A stretch of DNA of 64,000 nt from positions 12,648,001 through 12,712,000 of the forward strand of contig NC_091054.1 in NCBI RefSeq assembly GCF_963966145.1, in the 5' to 3' direction. The stretch's first letter is position 1. Each line of letters starts with the position of its first letter. Position numbers and translations under genes: made by a program. Source of the stretch: Tenebrio molitor (Eukaryota > Arthropoda > Insecta > Coleoptera > Tenebrionidae). The notes under the pieces were generated by a model, which made no database searches, was not told the DNA's origin, and was given only the letters and a program-made list of their open reading frames with translations. Below, in pieces: positions 12,680-26,608 of this stretch.

Positions 12680-14950
12680 CCTACGTTATAGTTTTATTCG
12701 TTGTCTTTGCATTTCAAATGCAAACATTCTAAAGCAAAATAAGACTCATTATTGATACAATGTTTAGGCAGAGAACGATAATGAAATCATGTGGAAGCAC
12801 ATAATGAGAAAGCATCTTCCTGCGTTATTTTTGACTCAGTGGCCGATAACCACACATTTGAATACCAAAATAATCAACTTACCCTTTTAAATTTATTAAA
12901 CTGCTTGGTAAACAGTTCAGTCACATTATTTTTGTGGCAGAGGAGAGGCTTCCCGACAATGGAAGCAACTTGACATTAAAAACATTTCACAATCTCTTTC
13001 GAACTCGATTTGGGACTTTGAAATTAGCCGATTGATTTTCGATTATGATTCAATAAAGATTTTGAATGGTCATTTACGAATCCATGAAAAGTTTCCATCG
13101 AGAAGGCAATTTTTTGTCTCCAAAGCGTTGTTTTCAAAGTAGCTTTTTCATAATGCATTATTATTAGGGTCGATAAGAGCCTGAATACAGTTGATTAAAA
13201 TTAATGTGATGATCCACTTAGTTGCAAATTGACAAAATATTTAATTGTCAGTTGTAGAAATGAAAAGCTCATTACGATTGCAAGACACGTTGATTTATTC
13301 ATTTATTTAATCGACTGGAAATTAGGAGTAAACCTACTTAGGAAGTTAAAATAGAATCGTATCGTCGTTGTAAAAAAAAATAGGGGTCACACGGGCGCCG
13401 TAAAAACCGAAACAAAATAAATAACCGTACGAAAATCACTTAAGCAATTGAGTTTTTCTCTGCAATTGGCTGCGTCATTTCAACTTTCTAAAAAACCTCT
13501 CTCGTGATTTCAAAATGCCACCAGTGGCGTAATTGATTTATTGGGCCCGTGTGCAGGAAATCCGGCGGCCGTCCTTCCTGCTACCTCCATCTGTCCACTC
13601 GTCGCTTCCTGCACCGACAATTACAATAATTGTCGACGGCGAGATATCGAATCTTGCGTTGTTTACAAACACTTGCTCAACTCCGAGCGGAAAAGTCGGT
13701 GCGCCCGACTTTCTCCGGGGCCCTCCTGCGTCCAGGCGTCCGTCTTCCTGCCGCTGCTCCTGCGGTCCTTTGTCCTCCTGAGCGAAATGTCATGGGTGTA
13801 CGTATTCTTGAATAGAGCGCGCGCTAACTTTCGCGTGCGGTCGACGACCTCCGGCCCACTTCTTACTCAGTCAGTAAACCGGCGGCCGTGTGATGGCGGC
13901 GCCATCTTGCCACACATCCATGCTTGGTCGGACACACGGTATAATATGGCGTTTAACCTTCGATCAACGGTACACGCGGCCCCGCCGAATTGTTTAAATA
14001 TTCGACGGCCCACGGACGCAGGAACTGCAGGAGCTGCAGGACCCACCACGTAACAATAAGGAAATCGATTTCGACGGGCGTTTTGGGTCCATCTTGACGC
14101 GTGACTCACAGTGGGACCAATTAAAATGGCATAATGATGCCGATTAGAATGTGAGAGGAGTGTCGGACTGACCGCCGATTTTATAACAGCGAAATCTTTT
14201 TTTTTCCGTTTTTCCAAAAAGGCTACTTTCGTTCACTCCCATTTCAATTTTTAATGTGAAATATGGGCGCCATGTTTATCTTCATCCTGCATAAATATTT
14301 TACTCATCTGGAGACTTTAAAAAAATCAATTTTGACTGGAATTTTTCCTATTCCAACACATTTTAGGCACCAAGTGTTCGAAATTAAATTCTCTTTAGTC
14401 CGAGAGAAAATCTAAAGAGGTTATATTTATCCGTTGTCTCTTGACGTTCGGAATTATCTCTCGTGTGTTTGTTCAGTTTGTTGTTTTTTTTTTTTAAGAT
14501 AAAACTAAAAGAAACTGAATTAAATTAAAGACTTTGACACTTTATTGCTATTTACATTCGACGCAGGAGACAATAGGAATTGTAAAATAGTTATATCAAG
14601 TAATTGCGCAAGACATTTTAATTCACTTGAGGTTCGCCATAATGGTAATTTTCTAGTGGGGTCCTGCTTTGCAACAGTTCAACTACTCAAATTGAAACAT
14701 TTTATTTTTAAGTCTGGTGTACTACTTTTTCTTATCTTCGTTTCTTGAATGGGAACTTTTCCAGTTAAGAGGTGCATGTCCCTTTGTTATTACTCTCTCA
14801 TTTGTTTGTATATGGAACACACTTGAAAAGAATTTTTGACAAATCCGGTTATCTTAATTAAGTCCACGTTCAGCATGGAAATGAAGACATTAAGAATTTG
14901 TGCCCAAAAATATTCAGTCACTTTTTAACAAACTACTTTATTTAAAATTG
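12680..14950. other. Non-coding stretch with CpG-rich block at about 13,530-14,060
   Basis: The block at 13,530-14,060 is clearly GC- and CpG-rich relative to its surroundings. It opens three overlapping plus frames (longest 170 codons, 13,541-14,053) and one minus frame. Several frames being open together, and low-complexity GCAGGAGCTGCAGG-type sequence, argue for base composition rather than coding. It could be a promoter or a 5' UTR. The rest is AT-rich. Confidence 0.4.
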
Positions 14951-14953
14951 GAC

Positions 14954-15225
14954 AGCGAGCACTGTGGCTACGCGCTTAGCGCGCCGTCTTACATTGAGAA
15001 GGTACCGGGTTCAAATCCCTGAAACCTGCTGTGTGGTTTTTTTCAACCACAGCTTTCATATCAAAGTTAAGACGAATCCTGGGTCAGTATTACATCTATC
15101 AGTACATACCACATTTCTTCCGCACCTATCCCTACGGGACCCATCCCGAATCTTCCTGTCACCGTGGCTGGAAAGGCGAGGAAAGCCTCAGCAGCACCTT
15201 TTATCTGCCGGACTGAAAAAAAAAC
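14954..15225 (+). repeat. tRNA-headed SINE candidate
   Basis: GTGGCTACGCGCTTAGCGCG resembles a tRNA A box with D-arm, and GGTTCAAATCCC at about 15,008 is a near-consensus B box; the spacing fits a pol III promoter. A tRNA-unrelated body of about 200 nt follows. The head does not fold as a proper tRNA by eye, so a SINE or tRNA-derived pseudogene fits better than a functional tRNA. The exact 3' end is uncertain. Confidence 0.5.
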
Positions 15226-15404
15226 ATGTTCTATTCTGGGTAGACGCTGTGTTGATAGAACTGGAGGAATTGTCTACGCGTAGGGTAGATGATAGCAACT
15301 CTTCAAATTACGCGTCTTCAGCAGACTTATTTGTACAATGCACATATATATTTTTTATTACTATTGTTTGTTTGTAAATTTAAAAAAAAGTACCTATTTA
15401 TATT

Positions 15405-15590
15405 CACCTTCACACTCTCTTGATTTAAACCCAACAGAAAACACGTGGGCATCTAATTGATAGTTTACTTGAAGATGAGAATTACAAATATTTAGATTAA
15501 CTCCTTGAAAGAGTGGGAAATGTTTGAAAAACAAATGATGAGCTTTGTATTGCTGTTGTGAAGACCAAATATTATTGCACTAAATATTGA
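15405..15590 (+). pseudogene. Tc1-like transposase C-terminal remnant
   Basis: Translation of about 15,413-15,450 gives SLDLNPTENTWAS, close to the SPDLNPIENLWA block of the DDE domain of Tc1-like transposases. Stop codons follow immediately, and further coding fragments (LKEWEMFEKQM, then a short tail) continue in related frames. Only the C-terminal end survives, so it is a dead fragment. Confidence 0.6.
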
Positions 15591-15599
15591 TTTTTTAAA

Positions 15600-18500
15600 A
15601 TTATATCTACCAGCTCAAAACTTAATATTTTTCGTCGTGTTTATAATTTTTTTTATATTGTCAATAATGTTTTAAATATCAATCAAATATACATAGTAGG
15701 TACATATTACAAGAAACTGCACACTAAATCCCAATTGTAGAATTATAACAGTTGGTGTGGAGTTAATTAATTAAGATAAAATCAACAAAACTATTTATTG
15801 AATCTGAAAACAATTACAAAATTATTTACATGCGAGAAGTTACAAGGTGATCACACAAAATTAGTATTTGAAGATTGCTACAAGTAAACAGTCAAAGGAC
15901 AGCAAACAATGTACATGGACCCAAAATCTGGGTCGTTTATTTTGTCCTTTTATTAACGAGGACCCGATTGCGAAGAATGTGGAATTTCTGATATTATTTG
16001 CACATATGTGATAGTTGCACTGTTGACATTTTAGAACCTCATCACAGTGATTGCCTCCACCATTTTTGTTCGATTTTTTACAGTTTTAAAAATTTTCCAA
16101 TGTAGGTCTGAAGAGCCGCCTTAGCTGTAGGAAAGAAAAAATCAAGTTTTATCTCGGGATTGAATAGAATCACGTTTCCCATTAATTCGATTGCATAACA
16201 CGAATCCAGCATTTTTTCCATTGTGCATCACCTTTTTGTCCAACATGGCCGGAAAGAATGCAGTATTGACCGAAAGTAGAATTAGGGTAATTTTCTGAAA
16301 ATGATTGTTTTTTTGTTCCCACCGGTCGAGGAGTTGCTCAATCGGATTGAGCCATCGACGTATTTTTTGTCGACGTGGCATGAGTTAAGAGTTCTCGCAA
16401 CAAAGGAACGTTACTGAACGGTTCCACTGCTTTTCACACAATCCAAATCCCTCCAAAAAACGTCTAACAATTAAGAAAATGTCAACGACTGATAACGACG
16501 ATAAAAAACATCAAATATTTGTTATTACAATTATACGTTTTAAATAATAATGATACAGAAAAGAACAACATGAAATTAATCGTAAGAAATCAGTGTTGTG
16601 TGCACAGGTCCACGATGCGGGTTGACTGGTAAGTCTATCTGTAGAAAATTTTTGGCAACGCACCCGTTCCCATAAAGATCGAATCCAAGTGGTTGTAAAA
16701 ACGTTTTAATGGCTATCACCATACGAAAGCGATTTTTTTACGGTTTTGTTTGCTAGCACCGCGTAAATCGCCGAAAAACACATTTCAACGTCTTTAAATA
16801 TCCCAAGTCGGTGTGTGTTTCTTTCATGTTGGCAATTCGTGAATTCGGACGAATTCGTTACGCCATATACCGGATGATGCGGTTATATAATCGGTGCCTA
16901 AGTCAAAAAGCTTGTTTTTGGAGCTATTTTAAATAATGGACGTAAAAGAAAGAAAGAAATAATTGCTGGTTCTAGTTGCACGCTCTGTTCGTTTTGCCAT
17001 ACACCATTAATTATCGTGTGTTGAATTTTTTCTCCAGAGCACTTTTTTGACATTTTTTTAATGTTGCCGACTTTGAACCAAGCTCGGATTTCAACAGCAA
17101 TTTGTTTTCTGAACTCTTTTTTACTGATTGTAGTTAGAGGGCAAGTAATATAATGGACAATAAATCAGAGCAATAATTAACAGTAACAGCTCGTTTTATC
17201 ACGTCTATTGTTAGCACTCATTAGACCAAATAGAGGTCCATTAGCTGCTGCTCCGGTGAACTTTACCCCAGATGCCGGAATTTTGAGAGACACTGGTTTC
17301 AGTCGGGAGATTTTCAGAAAAATACGTCTCTAGGGGGATTTTTTATAATTCCTATTTACACTAGATAAGTGAGTGTGGAAGTTTTCTTTGTTTCGTAGCA
17401 CGTCGTAGACTTTGGTATTCAAAGGAGACGGAGATTAGAGTGATAAATGGAGATGATAAATTCAGAACATAGGATTACATTTTCCGTCTTTATAAATAAA
17501 TTCTTTGTATTTTGAATTTGTCCATTCATTATTCTCATGTTTTTGTTCTGACTCACGAGGTCGTATCTCTCCTTCTCGTATTACTGTGTGGCTTTCTTTT
17601 GCATATTTTATATCTTCGATAAAACGGTAAAATGTGCCAACTCACGTTATTTAAGGAGACAATCGGACCAGACCCCCATTTTTTTACTTCTTGGCACTTC
17701 AACTGAGCAAATGGATCTCTTTAAATAAGTCGAGATCGCATCAGAAGTCTTTCACCAAGCGAAAATAATTTTTCGTCCCAAAGGGTCATGGAGCTTTGCA
17801 CTTTGCACTTCCAATGTTTTATTTTAGATCTCCCAGTGAATTAGCTTGGATGAATTTTATCTGTTCCTTATGTACGAAGATTTCTAACCGGACAATCTCT
17901 CTAAGTAATCTTTATTTATAGACGTTGGGTAACGACTCCATCCAATTTTTCAAGTCTGCAGATCAAGTCCGATTATGTCGTCGAAGAAAGGAAGTGTGAT
18001 CATAAAGTTGAGCGATAAACCGCGATTTTGGCATCAAATTAAAACCGCCAACTTTCCATCACCTTTCGTCTCAAACTCGCCCATGGGTCATCTCGATGAT
18101 GCAACTCGCAACATTGTGAATGCGATATGTTCTAATGCAGATGAGTTGAAGTTTCTCCGAAGCACTTTCATTCAGACGAGCTCTCGAAATGTAACCGCAG
18201 ATTTCGGCCGAAACCCATTTTTCGATTTCCTTCAGTCGTTTCAAAATCGCGTCGAGTTTGTGGTTTCCACTAAACGACCACACGCAACATCTCAGCGAGG
18301 TTAGTTATAATTATGGGTGGTGGTAAAAAATTAATTGAATTAAAATTGAGATAATGGTGGGTTTTTGTCGTCCAATGGCTCATGAACATGCAGGGCATGT
18401 TGGTTTTGTTTCACAAGCACCACTTTCCTTGAGTCGAGACGAGTCCCATTTGCAGGAAATAATTTATTAAGGACTAGAATTTCGCTGTGTCTATTAATCT

Positions 18501-20680
18501 GTCAAAAATAACTTTATGGCGACATAATTACGTTGTATAACATTGTATAAGCGCAAAAGTGGGGCACATTTTCAAAATCGACAGAGCCACCATCACAAAC
18601 TCGCCACTGAGCGGAGATTTTTTCCAACTTCGTGTCAAAACTAGCTCGTTGTGCAATTGGAAATCTATTTTGCAAGATGTTAATTCAACAATGGAGCGCG
18701 ACAAGATGCATTGCCTCAGCTGTGGGAGGATCGAAAAAAGAGCGTAATCTGGTGGAAACCACGACCGACCAAAACAAACCAGCGACCTCGCGAGGTCTTC
18801 AGGTCGGACTAAACCCATTCACGACGACTTTCACCCAGCCGCCCAGCCAGTTTTCAGTCTGTAAATGCCGTTGCGTCAACAATCCCAATAAAATTGACAA
18901 TCAAATCGGGTTTTTTCGATGGTATCGCAAAAACCGCGCCGATTGTCTCACAATCGCCGGTAATTATCTCGTTCTCGGGTGCGAGGAACGCTAAATTGCT
19001 CTTAATCAAATCGTAATATGCACGTTATGGGTTAGGTAACAATTATTTTTATATTATACGTTCCATTAAGCGGCGGTTTTTTCGAGTAAACGGCCGATTT
19101 CGTGAGCGTTTTAAATTAAAAGATTGCTGCCTCGAGATCTTATCGCTTTTTTCCGATCTTTCCCAAGCGGTTTTCGGGCGAGCCCAGCTGGTACGGCTAA
19201 AAATACGGTCTCAACCTCGACGGAATCACAATAATACAGCAGGAAGTCGGCATCGAGACGATTTGCATTAGCGAATACTCTCTACGTGACTGCAGGAATT
19301 AACATCTCTAATAACGTCGATTTTAACAGTACAAACCAGTTTCGAGCAACCTTAACACGGTTACAAGGCGGAGGTTTCTGCGAATGTTGGACAGGGTACG
19401 GAGATAGGGGACCAAATTTTTAAAAGTTGAGCTATAACCAACACCAAACTCGTTATAAAATTCGGGAGTATTGTTGCATAAACAACGATAACATTTTGAT
19501 TACATTAATATTAATTATTTACGAATTGATAAAATATGTTGTTCCGAAAATGATTTACAACTTAATCAAACAAATATGCTAATAACTTTTTTTTCCCATC
19601 ACTCAAAAGTGAACTTTTCTTACCAAACACTCTCCCAAAAATCTACCATTTTGGATGTTTTTTTTTTAAATTGCATGTTGTGTAAGGTCACCTTACATTA
19701 TATATAGATATATAGGTTACACTCTATATTTATTATATGGGTTAATTATGTTTTTGTACATTTTTTGGCTTAATGTTATGTGGATTTTATCTTGAGTAAC
19801 AGTTTTTGCAAATTTTTCATTTCATTGTTTGGGCAAAAAATCGCTCCAAAATACAATTCATGTCAGTTGTCTGCTCAAATGAAAAACCCAGACAAAGTAT
19901 GTTAATTTTGGAACACTAATTTATGCTCTCTTCTTTTCAACAAGCTTTGCTTTTTGAAATATTAGCATTTTTATATGGCCTCGAAATATTTAAATCATTT
20001 TGAAGTAGTCTCCACCGATCTAACACAATTCTTCTATTTTATTCTATATTCTAGAGAATAATCGCTTGTAAAAATTTACGAAAGAAACGATTAAAAATAG
20101 CAATTCTACAGATGCTTGACAGTTAATTTGAAAATCAAATCTATTGTTACATCTTTTACGAGCAATAATACAAATCTGATAATAATTAAGCAGCTAAACC
20201 AAAAACGATCAATTAATTTTTTTTTAACAATAATGGCCAAGTTTGGTTAGTTTATGTGATTATTAAGGCAAAAGAGGTTTGGATAATTTTTTTTATGTAG
20301 GCTTGGCGTTTTAGAGATTTTCTTGATATTCACCAAAAACTTACAACATTTTTATTAACCAATTTAAATGTTAATAGGAGGCGGAGTTTATATGATTGAA
20401 GTGATAATAACCTTAACTAATGATTTATGATTCTGTCTTTGAATAATAACAGCAATAAATTATTTTTAATCGGATTTCAATATATCCGACAGTGCAGGAT
20501 ATTTAACACAGGACTCAGAGGAAATACCTCGGAAGCTGATCATATCTGAAGACTTTTAAGAGTAATAAAAGTCATTCTTGCAAGGATTCAACGAGAAAAG
20601 CAATGAGATTTTAAACTTTTCTTGTAAAGATTTCTCAGTATAAAATCAGTTGGAACTACCAAGTTCTACAAAAAAAATTG
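15600..20680. other. Intergenic or intronic DNA, no gene recognised
   Basis: A 109-codon plus frame (17,975-18,304) and a 70-codon minus frame (18,071-18,283) overlap each other; neither matches a known family. A 120-codon plus frame (18,632-18,994) is also unspecific. A minus-strand frame at 16,142-16,381 contains LNPIEQLLDRWEQ, faintly like a transposase motif, with nothing supportive around it. Confidence 0.35.
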
Positions 20681-20694
20681 TTATGTTTATGTGT

Positions 20695-20825
20695 TTGTGT
20701 ATCAAGGCCAAAAAGTGCATCTTTTTCGTTCGAGTTTGAGTTTTCTGGCCGAGGCGCAGCCGAGGGTTGAAAACAGGCGAGGATATTAAAGGGCACTTTT
20801 TGCAGAGGTGCAAATTAAATTAAAA
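20695..20825. repeat. Hairpin repeat, copy 1
   Basis: GTGTATCAAGGCCAAAAAGT begins the unit. The core is TTCTGGCCGAGGCGCAGCCG, and it closes with GGGCACTTTTTGCAGAGGTG, which pairs imperfectly with the start. A second copy in the same orientation lies at 21,126-21,246. Confidence 0.65.
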
Positions 20826-21125
20826 TGTGTACATCATTGGAAAAATTACAAATTTATTTTGTATCTCCCTTTTTCAAATATGTAGTTATTAACAATTTTT
20901 TTAATACTATTTTTTATCAGCTTGCTAACAAAACTAGAAATTTACTATTTGCAATACAATTACATATGTATTTACATAATTTATGGTGAGCGGACAATTA
21001 TCGTTGTTAACTTACTAAACAAACCAACACATGGCGTCACGGTCAGCGTCCGAAAAAGAGTTACTTTTCGTCTGCTTGTGAGTACGTAAAATTACCGTTT
21101 TCATTAAAGGTGCCTAAATAGTTAT

Positions 21126-21246
21126 TTGTGTATCAAGGCCCAAAAAGTGCATCTTTTTCGTACGAGTCTGGGTTTTCTAGTCGAGGCGCAGCCGAGACTT
21201 GAAAACAGGCGAGGACAAAAGGCACTTTTTGGCCAAGGTGCACACT
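21126..21246. repeat. Hairpin repeat, copy 2
   Basis: This is a direct repeat of 20,695-20,825 with several substitutions. The ends pair better here: GTGTATCAAGGCCCAAAAAG against GGCACTTTTTGGCCAAGGTG. The 61-codon frame through it is explained by the repeat. Confidence 0.65.
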
Positions 21247-21259
21247 ACGTTTTTCGTGT

Positions 21260-24200
21260 TCGTTTAGGCAAAAAATTTGAAAAACATGAATTAATTGAAA
21301 GTTTTTAGGTTATCTTTGCCAGAGGTCAAATTAGGTATATAAACTGAAAAATTTATATATTTAGTTACATACTACTTTTCACGTTATGTGAACAATTTTC
21401 ATACAAAAAATATCAATATTCAGAATGTGTTGTGAATGTCTATACGCTAAAAAGATATTGAGGGAAAAAATGACACAAAGGAAATGATGTGTTGTGTTTT
21501 GAGTAATTTGCTGCTTTGTGGCACTGTTGGAGGCAATTTGAGACCAATAAAAAAACCTGCGAGGATCACTAAATAGAAGCCAATAAGTTTCGCCGGTTGG
21601 AATTCTTTTTACCTTGAAAAACCATTGACCATTGTGTCGAAACGAAGTGGGCAGAAAAAATGGCCAAAGATCAAAACGGTATGACTTGGCAGTGCCACCA
21701 AGTTTGGAGTGCTTATCCGAATGAATTTTTTAATCAATCTGAGTGTTCTGACTCCTGAGTCATACGAAAGCCTGCGATCGATTGCGAAACCGGTGAGATA
21801 AATACCGGAAATCTTGAAAGAGACAAGGACTTCCATTCACCATCCTGATTTATTTGGTTGTTGTCTACTATTGTTCGCACTTGAAAATGAATTTTTCCGG
21901 TTTGCGCAACACCAGATTCTTATCCTGTGGGATTTTGGGCAGACAAAGGCGGATTAAAAATAAGTCACGTGACGGGAACACGTGCGCGGTGCATCCAGTG
22001 TTCAATATTTCAGCGAGTGTGGGTATGAGCCACCAGCTAATAGAAATAATTTCGCTTGGAAATTTGGCAACGGACAGCAAACAAAATCAACAGAACTGGA
22101 GCAGAATTAAAAGAATAGGTTTTTTGACCCGGGAAGTTTCGGACGATTATCCTTCATTTGCGCCGCCGCCGCCACCAAATCCAGGATGATGAAAGTGGCG
22201 CCTCTTTGCGCGGATCGCTCGAAATCTTCCTCAAAACATGTCACTGTCACTTTACAGGGTAAACAACTTCCATCAGGTTAAATGCGAACTGGATTAATTC
22301 GCGTTGAGCAACCGTCTCGTGACGGTAGCAGCACCCAAAGGTTTCGCTGCGAGTATTTAATGCCCACCAGTTGCTAATTGATTTTGTGGGCCCAGGTGTG
22401 GAGCGCATCGAAATTGGGTGCATGGACGGATCGCCGTTATGTGCGTGGACATAATCGCTGTAAAAAATAACACCGTTAAATGACAACGAGGATCGGGCGG
22501 CAAAACGCGACGACGTCGACGACTTGTTGATTCGATTGGAAACAACAAAAACTCATAAAACTCTTTGTCGCAATAGATTAATGATCAACAAACACGTAGA
22601 CAAGGTGAGTTTTGTTTATTTTTTTGGGGACTGTTTGGCGAATTTGTGTGAAGAACTAATGGACTCGGTGTGTTTGCACATAGTGCTTTAACCTAGATTT
22701 TTGTGAAAAATAAACACAATCATCCTAAAAATACGCGATCCCGCCCGCCTGCGCCTCGTCCCTACTTAATTTCGCTTGATTTCGCGTGAAGAAATGTCAA
22801 CAAAGCAACAATATCGTCAACCTCGCCAGGTTATCAAATTCGCAGCCTGACCCGCTTGCTAGGCGCAGGCTTAACCTAGTGTTCCGGTCAACGACACCAT
22901 CACTGCAATATCTATTTTCGTTGCCACACATGCTTTTATTTATTTGTTTTGTGTTCGATGCTCGCGAAAGCCGAAGAAGACGCTTTATTTATGCCGGGGG
23001 ACGACATTGTCGCGGGATGACTGCTTTACGACGATTCATTTCGCGCTTTGCGCAATTTCGGCTCCTCATCATCCCTGAGACCGGTGAGGTATTTTTGGCG
23101 AGGAGCTTGCCAACAAAAATCATAATCTGGGATAGGTGGGCGGGTGCCAAGGTGGAGATTTTGCCGCATCTCCAATTTACCAAGAGCTCGAGGATTATTG
23201 AGGAACTCGAGAGATGCTTGGAATTTCAGGCGAGTCAACATTCCCATTCAGGATCTTAAAGCAAATAAATAAGAAAGGCGAGCACCAGCCAACCAACAAT
23301 AAGTTCGCGAAATTGCCGAGGCAGGAACAAAGGACGCACATTTCCGCCTCCTGGGCCCACCCCGGAGGTGCATCCACTTCCGAATTCTGAACGCTGCAGA
23401 ATTAATTAAGTGTTATCTATCGCACATCGTTCGCCAAAGCACTGTTGACAAATTTTTCAAGTGTAGTGACATAAAGTTCATAACGTACATCTTTTCAGAC
23501 AGACCTTTGAAGGAAAGATTTACACTGTTAAGTTTGCCCGGATTGTAGTTCTTGTATTTTTCAAAGAATAAAGTAATGTCAAATCATTACATGACGTTTC
23601 TTGGCAATTTGCAATTACTTTCTCTTGTGTAGAAATTTTAAGACATAAAACAGGTCTAAAGGGGTTACTTCTGCGATGCATTTGGTAGCACAAAAGTTGA
23701 GAAAGTTTTGCCATTATAGTTGCCGGCGTATGAAGAGAGAGTTGTCTCTGGCCGTTTCAGGTCTTTTTGCCTGACCTCTTGGAAGATTTCAATCGTAGTT
23801 ACTCCCTTGGAGTCGCAGAAAACGCACGCTATAACTTTTCCAGAAGCTGGAATTGCTGTGTTTTTTTGGACCAGCAAAATTCTACTACTTTGGTACTTAT
23901 TTTTGTTCATGAAGTGGTTAAATCTTTACAAATTCTCCTTTGCAGTCTGGAATAGACATGTCTAAGACTCGTCTTGTCAGGACCTGTTCCTTGTATACTA
24001 TGTGGTGCCTCCGATCACCTTATGGAAGGTTTAAGCTTCAAGATATTCTCCTGTAATGATCTGATTCCCGTGGAGTCCCAGAAAACCCACGCCATAGTTG
24101 GATCTACTTTAGTTTCTTTGAACAATCAAAATTCAGAGGTTTTCGCCGTTTTGGTGCTCATTTTCTTTCTGGATTGTTCCTTCTGTTACATCAATTGTTG

Positions 24201-26510
24201 CAAATCTTCTGATAAAATGTCTTAAATCTTTACAAATTCTTCTTTACAGTCTGGAATAGAACACCAAACGCTGCAGCCATTCTGTAGAGATCTTTGTCGT
24301 CTTGGCTCTGGTACATGGGCTCAGATGCCAATGGTCTAATTTTTCTTACTTCCACTTTTGGTCTTTCAATACCACAGTATCAATAATCAATGGTCTCTTA
24401 ATTATGTCCGAAAAGAGCTGCCCGTGATGGCATTTAAAGTATCCAGGATAATCCTTTTAAAATTTCCCTACGAAGGATCACGGTTTGTAAAACGAGAGAA
24501 ATCAGAGATAAGCATGGGAATCTTTAGGGATCAATTTAGCTTAAAAATGTTGTTATAAAAAGTCGCCATATACTTCTAATCGTTGTCCTTTTAGAGGAGG
24601 CAATTTCCTTCGGGAGAATGTTTTGTTGGCAATTCGGCTTCGATTTTGCGTGTGAGAGGGAGCGACCGGGATCGGGTCCAATAACCTCGGATTATGGCAC
24701 TGCCGGGATGCGCCGGGTGGTGGTAGAAATGTGCACCAATTCCCCGGGGCCAGAAGTCGATCATTGCACCACGTCCGCTTAAATTCGGTACGAATGCAAT
24801 ATATCGAACCACGCCAATAAAAAGTTCCTTGACTGGAGGAGTCAACGTATCGGCACCGGCAACATCTGGGGTTGGAACAATTCGTCATCGTTTCGGGTTC
24901 AACGCGCCTTCCACATAATTGCCATCAAAAATTGCAATTGCATTGTCCAATTTCCAGGTCACATGTCAAACGTTGCACCCAATGCGTAACATGTAGGCGA
25001 AAAGCACGCGAGGAAGACGTTTTTTTCTCTCCATCACCAATAACGAGTGTATTGAACTCGCCAACCATGTATTATAAATAAAAACGCCCTAATTGATTTA
25101 TTATCTAGAAAGCGTGCAGTATTGCTAATGGGCCCCCTTTTGCAAAGTGATCGCTTGACCTCGCCTATTGGTTTGCTATTTTCGTTGGACAGCTGTGGAC
25201 CCCTAAATTGGCATTAGGGTATTTGATTGCTTCTATTGGACCCCGGTTCTGAATTGGTCACTGGGTGACATGACACCAGACGACGTCATCGTTAATTTAA
25301 CAGATTGTACTTTCTGCTGTGGCACATTTTTCGCTTTCAATTTACCAATTACCATAACTGGCGGTTTTCCTAATGAATTATCCACTCGACCCGATAACAT
25401 TAATCTTGACTAATCGTCTAAAGCGATCGACAATTGCTTTGTTTTTCTCGTTTCGCCAATCTTTCCGTTTTGATTTATTATTTATTGTGTTTAATCGATT
25501 ATTTCAAAGAAAACTTGACAGTCTCAAGGTTGGTATGCCGATCGCCAATAAGGATTGATTTAACGAGGCGGCTCGCTCACCACCACAGGAGCTGCACTTT
25601 TTCCCCAAAAAAAAAATCACACCGAGAAAAACCAAGCAAGCAGTTAACTCTCCGGTGCGGTGGCTTTTTGGACAGCTCGATACCGGGCTTTCGACGTCGA
25701 AAGGAGCGCAGAATCCAGTCTTCGCCGACGTTAAAATATTCAGCTTATCTCTTAAATCCTTCTAACACCGTCGACTGAAATTTTACTCGTCCACCTCACA
25801 TTGTCGAATAAATTCGCGATGAGTAATAGGTTTGTTGTCCCCAACTGTCAGATACAAGCGAACTTTGTATAATGAATACCAAATATATTTTTTCACTTGT
25901 TGCGAGGTTCAACGTAATCCAAAAAAAAAAAACCCAACAGCTCGGTCCGAGCTTTTGTAGCAATTGCTTTATGGAAACCCAAAACTTGGGTTAATATTTG
26001 TGGATTTGCTTAATAGTAGCGGATATTTGTTCGTCCTTGTCGAACTCCTATAAGTAAACCAGGATTAAGAAATGTTTGTCAAAATTTATTTTAATTTATG
26101 CGGCAACCTAATAAGAAGCACACAAATAAAAAAGAGCAAATTTACCGGAGGTAGTTCGACATTGGCTCGGTAATTAGCTGTAGGCGGAAATAATTTATCG
26201 AAACAATTTGTCCGGTGGGTATAATGTATTTCAAATTATTTCAACGGTCATTTAGAAAACTTAACGACTGCTAATTGCCCACTAGGTTGACGTTATGGGT
26301 CCTTCTCCATTTGTTAATTTTTTTTATGTATCTCACCGGACAGGTTGCATGTTGCCACTTCCTGAAAAATTTATCGCATCCAGCACTGACCCGGAAACGT
26401 AACACTTTGCGTTAATCAACATTCTTCGAACCAAAGAAAAATATTTTTCTAATTTAGTTACGAAAAGCAACCATTGTGATATGTCATTTTAGTTGTCAAA
26501 CGTGCTTCAT
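21260..26510. other. Intergenic or intronic DNA; candidate exon donor at 22,605
   Basis: ATGATCAACAAACACGTAGA starts at 22,581 and ends CAAG|GTGAGT, a perfect donor at 22,605, so a short first exon (MINKHVDK) is possible. A GC-richer block precedes it. A 157-codon frame (22,786-23,259) and shadow frames around 23,000-23,300 are not recognisable. No other structure was seen. Confidence 0.35.
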
Positions 26511-26516
26511 TTAATA

Positions 26517-26608
26517 ACTAGTGAAAAAAAGTGACGTTATATTATCACTAGTATTAAAAAGTGACATTATATTATTACTAGTGTTAAAAAGTGACATTAG
26601 TAGTATTA
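26517..26608. repeat. 30-bp minisatellite, three copies
   Basis: Three tandem units each begin ACTAGT and contain AAAAAGTGAC followed by an A/T-rich tail. The first two units are 30 nt; the third is slightly longer and more diverged. Confidence 0.7.

Noticed and set aside
13541..14053. 170-codon plus frame
   Set aside because: The block is CpG-rich and open in several frames at once; the product is Arg/Pro/Ser-rich without a motif.
14964..15035. Functional tRNA gene
   Set aside because: The B box is good, but no complete acceptor stem or anticodon arm could be paired by eye; a SINE head fits better.
16142..16381. Minus frame with LNPIEQLLDRWEQ, like a Tc1 C-terminus
   Set aside because: The motif is short, lacks the preceding SPD, sits at the wrong end of the frame, and neighbouring sequence gives no support.
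22786..23259. 157-codon plus frame
   Set aside because: No recognisable domain, several overlapping minus frames, and no splice or start context.
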